Below the pieces are notes generated by a model, which worked only from the letters and a program-made list of their open reading frames with translations, did no database searches and was not told where the DNA came from. This document shows positions 53,568 through 63,004 of a DNA stretch of 64,000 bases, in pieces. This DNA is from an uncultured Clostridia bacterium. GTDB lineage: Bacteria; Bacillota; Clostridia; Christensenellales; Borkfalkiaceae. The translations under genes and the position numbers were made by a program. Each line of letters opens with the position of its first letter. Position 1 is the first letter of the stretch. The DNA lies in NCBI GenBank assembly GCA_934271245.1, contig CAKQQY010000002.1, positions 1 through 64,000 on the forward strand. Direction: 5' to 3'.

Positions 53568-54758
53568 CTATACTTTTTCAAAAAAGGTGTCAGGGTTATC
53601 GGGGTCGAAGTTTTCGTTACACGTCATTACGGTCACGAGATTTTCCGTTTCCGAAAGGTTTATTATGTTATGCGTCCACCCGGGAATCATCGCCACCGCT
53701 TCGATTTTATCGCCGCCGACCGTAAATTCCACCGTTTCGCCCGTAACGAGATTTCTTTCCCGTATAAGTCCGTGACCCGAAACGACTATAAAATATTCCC
53801 ATTTGGAATTGTGCCAGTGGTTGCCTTTGGTAACGCCGGGCTTTGACACGTTTACGGAAATTTGTCCGCAATTTTTCGTATGCATAAGTTCGGTGAAACT
53901 TCCGCGGTCGTCGACGTTCATTTTAAGCGGAAACTTAAAAGCCGCAGTCGGCAAATAGGTTAAGTATAACGAATAAAGTTTTTTCGCGAAACTGCCGTCA
54001 GGCATTTCGGGCATCATAAGCGTTTGCGGCTGAGTTTTGAATTCTTTAAGCAAATCGACTATTTCGCCGAGCGTTACCTTATGAGTTACGGGAACGTAAC
54101 AGAATTTTCCGTCTTTTTTATCGACGGGATTTATTCCGTCGTATTCGCAACGGCGTTCTTTTCCTTCGAGAAGGTCGAACATTCCGTTTACCAGATCGTC
54201 TATATACAAAAGTTCTATAACCGCGTTTCTGTCGTTTACCGCGTATTCTTTATCGTTTGCCACGGCGTAACAAAAAGTGGAAACCGCGCTGTTATAATTC
54301 GGGCGGCTATGCCCCATTAAATTAGGAAATCTGTACACCGCGACTTTTACGCCGTTTTCTTTCGCGTAGTCGAAAAATAAATTTTCGCCCGCAAGTTTGC
54401 TCTTTCCGTATTCTCCGTTATATCTTCCGACAAGCGTCGCCTGTACGGAAGACGAAAGCATTACGGTAGCCTTATTGTTATGCTTTTTAAGCGTTTCGAT
54501 AAGCCTCGTCGCAAACCCGAAGTTCCCTTTCATAAAATCTTCGGGGTTTTCCGGTCTGTTTACGCCCGCAAGGTTAAACACGAAGTCGCATTTTTCGCAG
54601 TAAGAATCCAACTTTTCTTCATCGCCTAAATCGTATTCGAATATCTCGTCTATTTTGATATTCGGGCGGATTTTGTTTTTACCGTCGCGGATATTTTTTA
54701 AGTTGTTGCAAAGCGCGACTCCTGCCATGCCTTTCGCGCCGGTAACCAAAATTTTCAT
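53568..54758 (-). CDS. capF: CapF-like UDP-2-acetamido-2,6-dideoxy-hexose reductase/epimerase
   Basis: The 396-residue enzyme matches CapF/FnlB, the second step of UDP-N-acetyl-L-fucosamine synthesis. The N-terminal extended-SDR domain has GAKGMAG at 7-13 and a YGKSK active-site segment. The C-terminal cupin domain (after about 275) begins FTELMHTKNCGQISV and has the metal ligands in HWHNSKWEYF and a late PGWTHNI. It follows the CapG-like gene and is the last gene of the leftward cluster, with a terminator behind it. Confidence 0.9.
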   Translation of the reverse strand: MKILVTGAKGMAGVALCNNLKNIRDGKNKIRPNIKIDEIFEYDLGDEEKLDSYCEKCDFVFNLAGVNRPENPEDFMKGNFGFATRLIETLKKHNNKATVMLSSSVQATLVGRYNGEYGKSKLAGENLFFDYAKENGVKVAVYRFPNLMGHSRPNYNSAVSTFCYAVANDKEYAVNDRNAVIELLYIDDLVNGMFDLLEGKERRCEYDGINPVDKKDGKFCYVPVTHKVTLGEIVDLLKEFKTQPQTLMMPEMPDGSFAKKLYSLYLTYLPTAAFKFPLKMNVDDRGSFTELMHTKNCGQISVNVSKPGVTKGNHWHNSKWEYFIVVSGHGLIRERNLVTGETVEFTVGGDKIEAVAMIPGWTHNIINLSETENLVTVMTCNENFDPDNPDTFFEKV

Positions 54759-54774
54759 CTTTTCCCCTTATATC

Positions 54775-55935
54775 TCAGTTATCCTTTCTCCAGACCATTT
54801 TGTTTACCACGCCCGTATAACTCTGAATAAGTTTTACCACTTTATCCGAAACGTTGGTATCGGTGTAATCGTCGACGGGTCTACAACCGTCTTTATTCAT
54901 CACGGCGACTTCTACCGCCTGCAAAAGGTTCTTTTCGTCGATTCCCGCCAGTACGAAGCAAGCGTTATCGAGCGCTTCGGGGCGTTCGGTGGAAGTCCTT
55001 ATGCACACCGCGGCAATCGGTTTACCTATAGAAGCGTAAAAACTGCTTTCTTCGGGCAGAGTGCCGCTGTCGGACACTATCGCGAAAGCGTTCATTTGCA
55101 GATTGTTATAGTCGTGAAAACCTAACGGTTCGTGCATTACCACGCGTTTATCCAACTTGAAACCCGTGGATTCCAGTTTCTTTTTCGAGCGCGGATGGCA
55201 ACTGTACAGAATCGGCATATCGTACTTTTCCGCCATTTTGTTTATCGCGTTAAACAACGAATAAAAATTCTTGTCGGTATCGATATTTTCTTCTCTGTGA
55301 GCGGATAAAAGAATATACTTACCCTTTTTAAGGTTAAGTTTATTCAATATATCGCTGTTTTCTATTTCTTTAAGGTTTTCGGTCAGAACTTCCGCCATAG
55401 GCGAACCCGTAACGTAAGTCCTTTCCTTGGGAAGCCCCGTATCCGCAAGATACCTTCTCGCGTGTTCGCTGTACGCCATGTTCACGTCGGAAATAATATC
55501 CACTATTCTGCGGTTAGTTTCTTCGGGCAGACATTCGTCTTTACAACGGTTGCCCGCTTCCATATGGAATATGGGAATATGCAAACGTTTCGCTCCGATT
55601 ACCGACAAACAAGAATTCGTATCGCCTAAAACCAGAACGGCGTCGGGTTTTATTTCCGCCATAAGTTCGTAGGATTTCGCTATGATATTCCCTATGGTTT
55701 CGCCGAGATTTTTACCGACGGCGTTTAAGTAAACTTCCGGTTCGGCGATTTTCAAATCTTTAAAAAATACGCCGTTTAAGTTGTAATCGTAATTCTGACC
55801 GGTATGAGCCAGAACGACGTCGAAATATTTTCTCGTTTTGTTTATAACCGCGCCGAGCCTTATGATTTCGGGGCGGGTTCCCACGATTATTAAAAGTTTC
55901 AGTTTGCCGTTTTCCTTAAAACCCTGATAAGCCAT
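54775..55935 (-). CDS. capG: CapG/FnlC-like UDP-sugar 2-epimerase
   Basis: The 386-residue protein is a non-hydrolysing UDP-N-acetylhexosamine 2-epimerase of the WecB family. GTRPEIIRLGAVI lies near the start, HTGQNYD follows, then GDTNSCLS, HMEAGNRC, HREENID and SDSGTLPEESSF, which contain the uracil- and diphosphate-binding residues. Between capE and capF genes, its likely reaction is the last step to UDP-N-acetyl-L-fucosamine (FnlC/CapG) rather than UDP-GlcNAc to UDP-ManNAc. Both remain possible from sequence alone. Confidence 0.88.
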   Translation of the reverse strand: MAYQGFKENGKLKLLIIVGTRPEIIRLGAVINKTRKYFDVVLAHTGQNYDYNLNGVFFKDLKIAEPEVYLNAVGKNLGETIGNIIAKSYELMAEIKPDAVLVLGDTNSCLSVIGAKRLHIPIFHMEAGNRCKDECLPEETNRRIVDIISDVNMAYSEHARRYLADTGLPKERTYVTGSPMAEVLTENLKEIENSDILNKLNLKKGKYILLSAHREENIDTDKNFYSLFNAINKMAEKYDMPILYSCHPRSKKKLESTGFKLDKRVVMHEPLGFHDYNNLQMNAFAIVSDSGTLPEESSFYASIGKPIAAVCIRTSTERPEALDNACFVLAGIDEKNLLQAVEVAVMNKDGCRPVDDYTDTNVSDKVVKLIQSYTGVVNKMVWRKDN

Positions 55936-55939
55936 TTTT

Positions 55940-57133
55940 CTATTCCTTTTCTTCCTTTTTCGCTTGCGGTTCGGTCGCCGCTTCTTCGCCGAAGTTAAAG
56001 TCCAACCCGACGTAGTTTAACTCTTTCCGGTAAGAACTTACGTTCTCGTCAGAATAATATTTTAATTCGTTAAGATTTTTGGTAATGTTTTTTCGTCTGT
56101 TAAAAAGCACGTCGAAGTATCTGTAAATATACATTACAGGCAAAAGAATCGGCGCTTTTTTAAGCACTTTATACCTTTCTTTCATCGCCGAATACGTCGG
56201 GAAAAGAAGTCTTATTACCTTTCTCCCTTTAACGTTTTTCGTTTCTTTCGAAATTTTTACGCCTTCCGACTTCGCGTGATTTTTCTCAGTACCGTAAACG
56301 CCGCTGTCGAACAGATAATCGGTGATAAAATCGGTTTTTTCCGTCGGCTCTTTACCGTCGAACCACACCGCCGCGACGTCCAGAACGTTTTTATAAAACT
56401 CGGCTAAGCGTAATTTTCCGAGTTCTCTTTCGATATAGTCGAAATCCAGATCTTTATGCGCGTCGAAATAAACCTTAAAGTCTATAAGATAGCGCAAACC
56501 AACGCCCCCGTCGCGGTAATGCTTTGCAAAATGAGTAAACATAAACACGAAAGCGTCTTCGTTACTCATTTCGTTATTTTTAACGAGTTTCCACCCGTCG
56601 CCGAAATACTCGTAATAATCGGAATTATACGACGGGATAAGCATCTTATGCAGTTCTATAAGCAGACTGTTGCCTTTTTGCCATACGAGTTCGTGATTGC
56701 TTTCGTACTTATAAACGAATCCGCGCGATTTCATTATTTTTTCGATTTCTTCATATTGCTCGGGTTTAATAAGTATGTCCGCGTCGCCCATCGTACGCAT
56801 TTCGGGTTTCGGATAAAGCCCTTTAAGTATAGTTCCTTTAAGTTTAACGTAGGAAACGTTTTCTTTATCGAAATCCGAAAAAAGGTTTTCCGTTTCGTAC
56901 GTCTGGTTTTCGCTTACTTGCAGACAGACCATATACGCCCCGAAAAATTTAGCGTATATCTCGCTTTTTTTGAATTCTTCGAGTTTGCTTAAAGGATAAA
57001 ACAACAAGGCTATTATTTGCTGTTTTTTTGCGAATTTATATATCGAAGCATAGTCTGTTACGCAAGGAGTCGGCGTTTCGCCGCTCAACGCGCAGTTTAC
57101 CAGATTCAATATGTTTTTCTGAAATTCGTTCAT
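55940..57133 (-). CDS. NTP_transf_5-type nucleotidyltransferase
   Basis: The 397-residue protein belongs to the uncharacterised nucleotidyltransferase family common in clostridial polysaccharide and cofactor clusters. The signature is VSYVKLKGTIL followed by RTMGDADILIKPEQ, where the GDxDI aspartates would bind metal and nucleotide, and a later LIELHKML. The C-terminal part is helical and ends in a charged tail. The substrate is unknown; in this position it might add a nucleotide or a sugar phosphate during polysaccharide decoration. It sits between capE and capG and is closely spaced. Confidence 0.8.
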   Translation of the reverse strand: MNEFQKNILNLVNCALSGETPTPCVTDYASIYKFAKKQQIIALLFYPLSKLEEFKKSEIYAKFFGAYMVCLQVSENQTYETENLFSDFDKENVSYVKLKGTILKGLYPKPEMRTMGDADILIKPEQYEEIEKIMKSRGFVYKYESNHELVWQKGNSLLIELHKMLIPSYNSDYYEYFGDGWKLVKNNEMSNEDAFVFMFTHFAKHYRDGGVGLRYLIDFKVYFDAHKDLDFDYIERELGKLRLAEFYKNVLDVAAVWFDGKEPTEKTDFITDYLFDSGVYGTEKNHAKSEGVKISKETKNVKGRKVIRLLFPTYSAMKERYKVLKKAPILLPVMYIYRYFDVLFNRRKNITKNLNELKYYSDENVSSYRKELNYVGLDFNFGEEAATEPQAKKEEKE

Positions 57134-57171
57134 ATTTTACCTTTTTGATTTTGTCTGCGAAAAGTCGGTCG

Positions 57172-58203
57172 TTATTTTGCGAGTTCTTCCTGTATATATT
57201 TTAACGCCGCAATTTTTTCTTTGGTTTCTTCGACGTTAAGCAATCTCGTATTATTAGAATTAAACTCGGTAAGAACGTTACGTTTTTCGTCGCCTTCCTT
57301 AAAATATTTATCGTAGTTTAATCCGCGATTGTCGGCGGGAACTCTGTAAAAGTTGCCCATATCCACGGCTTTGGCGCACTCTTCGTTGGTTAAAAGAGTT
57401 TCGTACATTTTTTCGCCGTGACGGATACCTATAACTTTGATATCTTCCTTTTTACCTCCGAAAAGTTCGCAAACGGCTTCCGCCTGCGTCTGAATGGTAC
57501 AAGCGGGCGCTTTTTGTATAAGTAAATCGCCGTTTTCGCCGTGTTCGAAAGCAAACAGCACCAAGTCCACCGCTTCTTCGAGCGACATAATAAATCTCGT
57601 CATTTTGGGTTCGGTTAAAGTTACGGGTTGTCCGTTTCTTATCTGGTCAATCCACAGCGGAATTACGCTTCCCCTGCTACACATAACGTTGCCGTATCTC
57701 GTGCAACAAATCTTCGTATTGCCCGAATTGCGGGATTTCGCCACCGCGATTTTTTCTTCTATCGCTTTGGTTATACCCATGGCGTTTATGGGGTAAGCCG
57801 CTTTATCGGTAGACAAACAAATTACCGATTTAACGCCTTCTTCTATCGCCGCGGTCAGCACGTTGTCCGTTCCGATAACGTTGGTTCTCACCGCTTCCAT
57901 AGGAAAGAATTCGCAGGAAGGCACTTGCTTCAACGCCGCCGCGTGGAAAATATAGTCTACCCCGTGAATGGCGTTTTTAACCGACTGCAAATCTCTTACG
58001 TCGCCGATGTAAAATTTTATTTTACCGCACTCTTCGGGATATTTCGCCTGATATTCGTGGCGCATATCGTCTTGTTTTTTTTCATCGCGTGAAAAAATAC
58101 GGATTTCGCCTATATCGGTTTTTAAAAATCTGTTTAAAACCGCATTGCCGAAACTGCCCGTTCCCCCCGTTATCATCAACGTTTTCCCTGTAAATAAAGA
58201 CAT
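57172..58203 (-). CDS. capE: CapE-like UDP-GlcNAc 4,6-dehydratase (inverting)
   Basis: The 343-residue enzyme matches CapE/FnlA/WbjB, which dehydrates and epimerises UDP-GlcNAc as the first step toward UDP-N-acetyl-L-fucosamine. The nucleotide motif GGTGSFG is at 13-19, TDKAAYP begins at 132, and the catalytic residues Met142 and Lys146 in INAMGITK replace the usual Tyr-Lys pair, as known for CapE. HAAALKQVP and SRDEKKQDDMR also fit. The three cap genes are all present in this cluster in the order capE, capG, capF. Confidence 0.93.
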   Translation of the reverse strand: MSLFTGKTLMITGGTGSFGNAVLNRFLKTDIGEIRIFSRDEKKQDDMRHEYQAKYPEECGKIKFYIGDVRDLQSVKNAIHGVDYIFHAAALKQVPSCEFFPMEAVRTNVIGTDNVLTAAIEEGVKSVICLSTDKAAYPINAMGITKAIEEKIAVAKSRNSGNTKICCTRYGNVMCSRGSVIPLWIDQIRNGQPVTLTEPKMTRFIMSLEEAVDLVLFAFEHGENGDLLIQKAPACTIQTQAEAVCELFGGKKEDIKVIGIRHGEKMYETLLTNEECAKAVDMGNFYRVPADNRGLNYDKYFKEGDEKRNVLTEFNSNNTRLLNVEETKEKIAALKYIQEELAK

Positions 58204-58207
58204 TTTT

Positions 58208-59209
58208 TTAATCTCCTATAATTTTGTCTTTTAAGACCGTTATTTCGCTTAACATATCTTTTTTTGCTATCAGAACGTCGTAAATAAATTCTATAAGCGG
58301 CGCTTTCAAGTTGTTTTCTTTTGCGATTTCGTAAGCGATTTCCGCCGCGAATACGCCTTCGACGGTTTTTCTGTTGAGATACAAAAATTCTTCTACCGAA
58401 GTTTTGCCTATTTCGTACCCCGCGGTATAGTTCCTCGACGTGTTGCTCGAACAAGTAAGAACCAAATCGCCGACTCCCGCCAAACCGAAACACGTTTTAA
58501 CGTTTCCGCCGAGACTTTCCACGAACTCTGCGATTTCTTTTAATCCTTCCGTCATTATCGCCGAACGGGTATTCACTTTATACCCTAACCCGTCGGATAT
58601 TCCGCACGCAAGAGCGATTACGTTTTTAAGCCCCGAACAGTATTCGCTGCCTATGGGGTCGTTGTTCGGAAACACCCTTAAATAGTCGTTCTGAAAAATT
58701 TCTTTTACTTTTTTGGACGTTTCAAATGATTCCGCCGACGCAGTTATCGCGGTAACCTGTTTTTCCGCCACTTCCGTTGCGTAAGTAGGACCTAACAGCG
58801 AAACGACGTTCTTCCTTAACCCGAAAGGTAAAAGAGAGCGTATAAACTGCCCCACCGTTTTTTTCGTTTCCGCTTCGAAACCTTTCGCAAGGTTTACTAT
58901 TATAGTGTCGTTTTTTACGTACGGCTTTATTTTTTCTACCGATTCTTTTATCGCGAACGACGGCGCCGCAAGAACGAAAACGTCGTTATATTTTACAACT
59001 TCGCCAAAATCCAAAGTCGCTTTTACGTTATCGTGAACGCGGTAATATTCGCCGAAGTATTTGGCGTTTTTGCGTTTAACCGATATATCGTTTATTTCGT
59101 TTTCGTCTATGCCGTATACGCATACTTCATGTCCGTTTTCCGCAAGAACCGACGCCATCGCCGTTCCCCAGGCTCCCGAACCTATTATCCCTATTTTTTT
59201 AATGCTCAT
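58208..59209 (-). CDS. gpsA: Glycerol-3-phosphate dehydrogenase [NAD(P)+]
   Basis: The 333-residue enzyme reduces dihydroxyacetone phosphate to sn-glycerol-3-phosphate. GSGAWGTAMA at 11-20 binds the nucleotide, GLKNVIALACGISDG contains the catalytic lysine, and DLVLTCSSNTSRN is the conserved C-terminal domain segment. It lies inside the polysaccharide cluster, four bases after the capE start region on the minus strand, which suggests that it supplies glycerol phosphate to a decorated glycan or teichoic acid-like chain. A housekeeping gpsA elsewhere in the genome cannot be excluded. Confidence 0.94.
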   Translation of the reverse strand: MSIKKIGIIGSGAWGTAMASVLAENGHEVCVYGIDENEINDISVKRKNAKYFGEYYRVHDNVKATLDFGEVVKYNDVFVLAAPSFAIKESVEKIKPYVKNDTIIVNLAKGFEAETKKTVGQFIRSLLPFGLRKNVVSLLGPTYATEVAEKQVTAITASAESFETSKKVKEIFQNDYLRVFPNNDPIGSEYCSGLKNVIALACGISDGLGYKVNTRSAIMTEGLKEIAEFVESLGGNVKTCFGLAGVGDLVLTCSSNTSRNYTAGYEIGKTSVEEFLYLNRKTVEGVFAAEIAYEIAKENNLKAPLIEFIYDVLIAKKDMLSEITVLKDKIIGD

Positions 59210-59223
59210 ACCTGTTCCCGAAT

Positions 59224-60741
59224 TTAATTATCCTGATTTTTTGCCGTTTTATTTTTTATTCGCAATAAAATCATCTTTTCTTCTTTATTTGCGCCGATTA
59301 GGATAAACAATACGAAAAACACTATGCAGAACACCCCACCGCACACAAAAAATTGCGCGTACAAGTTACCGATTACGTATCTCAACGGGAAAGAAACCGC
59401 CGCAGAAATAATCAAACATACTAACAATCCGCTAAAACTTTCCTTAAATAATTTACCGACGTTGATTCCGAGTTTTTTCTTGTAATAAACGTTCAAAGAA
59501 ACAGTTTGTAAAACATAAGAAATTCCCGTCACTATCGCCGCGCCGAGCATTCCCCAAAATTTTATTGCGAGAATTGACCCGCCGATATTGAAAACGGTGG
59601 TTATCATAAGAATAAACGAGCGAACCTGCCTTTTGTTCAATATGTCCATCACGTTCGTCATTACCCCGTTAAATAACGCAAACATAATCGGGAATATCAC
59701 GATAACCGCATATATCCAGGATTCCGAATACTCCGCGCCGTAGACGATAGTTAAAAACTGCTGACCGACAACCAGGATTCCGAAAGCCAGAATTCCTAAA
59801 ATAAATGCATTCAGCCTGCACGGTTTTACCAAATATTCCGTTAATTCTTCCCCCTTCGCGCCGTTTTTCATTTTATCGGCAACGGACGGCATATACATCG
59901 ATAAAGGAATACACCCGACGGAAGAATACATTGTGAAAAGCATCGTCGAAATCGCGTAAACGGACACGTCTTCCGGCGACAGCATTACGCTTATCAAAAA
60001 CTTATCCACGTTACCGTTAGCGGAATTTACTATCGTTTGCAATAGCATAGCAAAGCATAACGGCATAGTAAATTTAAACACGCCTTTATCGAAATACTTA
60101 AACACCAACTTGGATTTTAATTTAATTACGCAATATAATAGCGTGATTAAAAATACGGAGAAAGATAACGCCGCGTCGATAATAACTATCGCATAAACGC
60201 TCGGTTTAACGAAAAGCCAAAGGACTATCAATGTCGACCTTAAAAGAAGTTTTATAAGCGACAGGGTCTTTTCGAAAGTATAATTTTCGTACCCGATAAG
60301 TAACCCGTTCAACGTTTGCGTTAAAAAGGTGCAAAGTAAATTAAACGCGGCAAATATGAACAGCCTTTTCGCAACTATAATTTGTTCCGCAGTCAACGTG
60401 TTGACGTATATGTTTCCTATCAAAAGATAGAACGCTATCGCAAACAATATAATAAACGCGGAAAGAATAATAGTCAGCGACCATACGGTAGACACGTTTT
60501 TGTTTACCTGTTCCGTATCCGTTCCGTCTTTTTTCAACAGGGAAAGATTCCGCGACATTGCAGAACCCGTACCGAATTCGAGCAACACGAGATACGAAAC
60601 GAACGCGGTTACCGTCTGATAAACGCCGTAATCGGTTCTCCCTATTATTCTTACTATAAATGCGGAAACCACTATCGTCAATACGGTATTTAAAACGAAA
60701 TACACGTATGAGAGCGATAATCCCTTATTTATTCTTTTCAT
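59224..60741 (-). CDS. Wzx-type polysaccharide flippase (MOP superfamily)
   Basis: The 505-residue protein has about fourteen hydrophobic helices and the RfbX/MATE-like start with LSYVYFVLNTVLTIVVSAF and the FGTGSAMSR segment in the first half. It would flip lipid-linked repeat units from the inner to the outer leaflet. It is encoded in the same direction as the sugar genes and the glycosyltransferase, consistent with a Wzx/Wzy-type pathway. A polymerase gene is not present in this window and may lie to the right. Confidence 0.9.
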   Translation of the reverse strand: MKRINKGLSLSYVYFVLNTVLTIVVSAFIVRIIGRTDYGVYQTVTAFVSYLVLLEFGTGSAMSRNLSLLKKDGTDTEQVNKNVSTVWSLTIILSAFIILFAIAFYLLIGNIYVNTLTAEQIIVAKRLFIFAAFNLLCTFLTQTLNGLLIGYENYTFEKTLSLIKLLLRSTLIVLWLFVKPSVYAIVIIDAALSFSVFLITLLYCVIKLKSKLVFKYFDKGVFKFTMPLCFAMLLQTIVNSANGNVDKFLISVMLSPEDVSVYAISTMLFTMYSSVGCIPLSMYMPSVADKMKNGAKGEELTEYLVKPCRLNAFILGILAFGILVVGQQFLTIVYGAEYSESWIYAVIVIFPIMFALFNGVMTNVMDILNKRQVRSFILMITTVFNIGGSILAIKFWGMLGAAIVTGISYVLQTVSLNVYYKKKLGINVGKLFKESFSGLLVCLIISAAVSFPLRYVIGNLYAQFFVCGGVFCIVFFVLFILIGANKEEKMILLRIKNKTAKNQDN

Positions 60742-60749
60742 TTAATAGC

Positions 60750-61895
60750 CTAAGACCTTACCAAAATTCTTTTAACAAATCTTTTTATTTTGTGTAGACA
60801 AGAACTTCTCGTGTATTTTTCCAGTGAAGGTTTCACACCGTTTTTATCGAGAGATTTAAAAAATTTCTTTCTTTTTTTGTTTTTCTTTGCCGACACATAG
60901 TAGGACTGATTCTGAGACAACGCTATTTCAAAATCCACGACTTCATATTTAATATCTTCTTTTATTGAAACAAAAATCTTTTGTCCTACGACGGTGTTTA
61001 TAAGAATTAAAGACGTGCCTTTATTATCGTTCATATCCGAGCAAATCTCTTCGATTCCCCAAAAATCTGCAAGAGTAATATCCGAACCGCTTTTCCCCGC
61101 CTTGAATTCACAGTTATAACAACTGTTTCTTAAATCGATATTAGATAAAAAAGCCTTATTGTAGTAATTATCCCGAGCAAGTTCCTTGAAAACGGCGCCG
61201 TTCTCAAATTCCATCTTATAGGAATATTTATTCCATCCCTCGCTTTTATCTCTGACCGAAACGGCCGTGCAGCGGGAACCGTATTCGTTTTCTTTATATT
61301 TAACGTATTCTTTCCATACTTTCGGAGACGGAACACCGTGGCAGATTATATCCAGCGTAATCAAATTATCGTATTCCTTTTTCAGATAACTTTTTAATCC
61401 CGCTATCTGACAAGGCGTACCGGAAAAAAGAACGTTTTTTCCGTCGTCTAAAAAACGCTTCGCGGCTTTGAAAGAAAAGGAAATATCGCTTTGCACGTAT
61501 TTAGATTCTCTTAATTTTTCCAAATCGCCAACGGAATCCACAAAAATATGCTCCGCCCTTTTTCTATCATTGCTATACGCCGCGCCGAAAACCACACCGC
61601 CTTGATTCAGCACATATTCGGCAAAAACGGAAAACATTCCTCCGGAAGAACTTTTCAGTCTTATTTCTTCTTTATCGGAACAAGCAGCATACGCGGTGCG
61701 ATCGACCGTAATTTTCGTTTTATTATTTATAGGACACACATTTCTGCAACGCAAACATTTTACGCATTTAAAGGCGTCGACTACGGGAATTATAAATCCC
61801 TCGAAGTTTTGTCCTGCCGAGATGCAGTTCTTCGGACAAACATTTAAACACGCCATACATCCCGTGCATTTATTTTTATCTGTTATTTCAAACAT
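60750..61895 (-). CDS. FeS protein of the F420 hydrogenase/dehydrogenase beta-subunit type
   Basis: The 381-residue protein has an N-terminal two-cluster ferredoxin domain (CTGCMACLNVCP at about 10-21 and CVKCLRCRNVCP at about 43-54) followed by the FrhB-type N- and C-terminal domains (SSGGMFS, GTPCQIAGLK, DIICHGVPSP, FADFWGI-like LADFWGI). This kind is regularly found next to WcaK-type pyruvyltransferases in polysaccharide clusters, where it probably acts as a flavin-dependent reductase whose exact reaction is unknown. It overlaps the WcaK-type gene by eight bases. Confidence 0.87.
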   Translation of the reverse strand: MFEITDKNKCTGCMACLNVCPKNCISAGQNFEGFIIPVVDAFKCVKCLRCRNVCPINNKTKITVDRTAYAACSDKEEIRLKSSSGGMFSVFAEYVLNQGGVVFGAAYSNDRKRAEHIFVDSVGDLEKLRESKYVQSDISFSFKAAKRFLDDGKNVLFSGTPCQIAGLKSYLKKEYDNLITLDIICHGVPSPKVWKEYVKYKENEYGSRCTAVSVRDKSEGWNKYSYKMEFENGAVFKELARDNYYNKAFLSNIDLRNSCYNCEFKAGKSGSDITLADFWGIEEICSDMNDNKGTSLILINTVVGQKIFVSIKEDIKYEVVDFEIALSQNQSYYVSAKKNKKRKKFFKSLDKNGVKPSLEKYTRSSCLHKIKRFVKRILVRS

Positions 61896-63003
61896 TATTT
61901 TCCGCTTTTTTTAAATTTTCTTCAAGAAAAGTTAAAGAGATTTCTTTCATTTTGTTAAAAGTTTCTTTTCCTGCCGAGTAATCTATCTTCACCGGTTTTT
62001 CAAGGTATTCTTCCGAAAATTGTTCATCTTTGTAAATAATTCTGTCCTCTGTTTTAAACAAAGAACATAAGGTAACCATCCTTTCCACCATTTCGCTACT
62101 CTTTTGATTAAAAACAAAAAATTCTTTTTCAAAAATATGCGAAAATACGGTGGCATGAAAACTGTCCGTAAATACAACTTTAGAATTCTTTATCAGAGAA
62201 ACGAATACTTCGGGAGATACGTTATATACTTTTTCATCGCCGAAATCGAGATCGCAATCCCTGCTCTTACCGGACATGTCGGGAATCGTTACGATTTTTA
62301 AGTTATGTTTTTTCGCATAGCCGACTGCCAAAGACCTTGCGTTTAAGTCGTCGCCAAGAAAATAACAAAACATATAATCCCCATACGCTTTACAATCACG
62401 TTCGGACATTCTATCCCATTCGGTTTTATCCAGTAACAACGTCGGATCCAACACCCATTCGATTTTATCACCGTATAAATCGCTTAATAATTTGACGGAA
62501 GATTTTTCTCTGACAGACACTGCATTAAAACTTTTCAGCATACTTCCAAAAAGTTCTTTCTCGTTTTCGTTTAATTGTTTCCTTCCTAAACTTGCGGCGT
62601 AAGAAAATTTATAATTTTTGTTACCGACAAAACTTAATTTATACGCCTCGTTAATCCAGTCAGGATTCCACACCTGATCGCTTCCCACGATAAAACAATT
62701 ATAAAATTCGTTTGCTTTTTTTATATCGGGTAAACAATAAAGCTTAGAGTGCTTTATAGAATCTCTGAATCCTTTCACTGCTTTGTCTCTGTCTTTTAGT
62801 TCTTTACGTTTTGCAAAACTGTTTATAAATCTTTTAATACTCGAAGCAACGTATCTGACTTTCGACCCGTCATAAAAATCGATAACTTCCGTATCATACC
62901 CCATGTCGTTACATATCTTTACCAAAGCGTACGCCTGCAAATTCGCGCCGTAGTTAACGTTATTATGATACATCGTTACAATGGCTGTTTTCTTTCTCAT
63001 CAT
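61888..63003 (-). CDS. Polysaccharide pyruvyltransferase family protein (WcaK/CsaB)
   Basis: The 371-residue protein begins with TMYHNNVNYGANLQAYAL, the NYGxxLQ signature of WcaK-like enzymes. GSDQVWNPDW lies near 95-110 and VFTDSFHATVFSHIF near 270-290, both typical of the family. These GT-B-fold enzymes add pyruvate from phosphoenolpyruvate to glycan sugars as a ketal, giving negative charge. It lies one base after the glycosyltransferase gene and overlaps the FeS partner. Confidence 0.88.
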   Translation of the reverse strand: MMRKKTAIVTMYHNNVNYGANLQAYALVKICNDMGYDTEVIDFYDGSKVRYVASSIKRFINSFAKRKELKDRDKAVKGFRDSIKHSKLYCLPDIKKANEFYNCFIVGSDQVWNPDWINEAYKLSFVGNKNYKFSYAASLGRKQLNENEKELFGSMLKSFNAVSVREKSSVKLLSDLYGDKIEWVLDPTLLLDKTEWDRMSERDCKAYGDYMFCYFLGDDLNARSLAVGYAKKHNLKIVTIPDMSGKSRDCDLDFGDEKVYNVSPEVFVSLIKNSKVVFTDSFHATVFSHIFEKEFFVFNQKSSEMVERMVTLCSLFKTEDRIIYKDEQFSEEYLEKPVKIDYSAGKETFNKMKEISLTFLEENLKKAENNV

Positions 63004-63004
63004 A

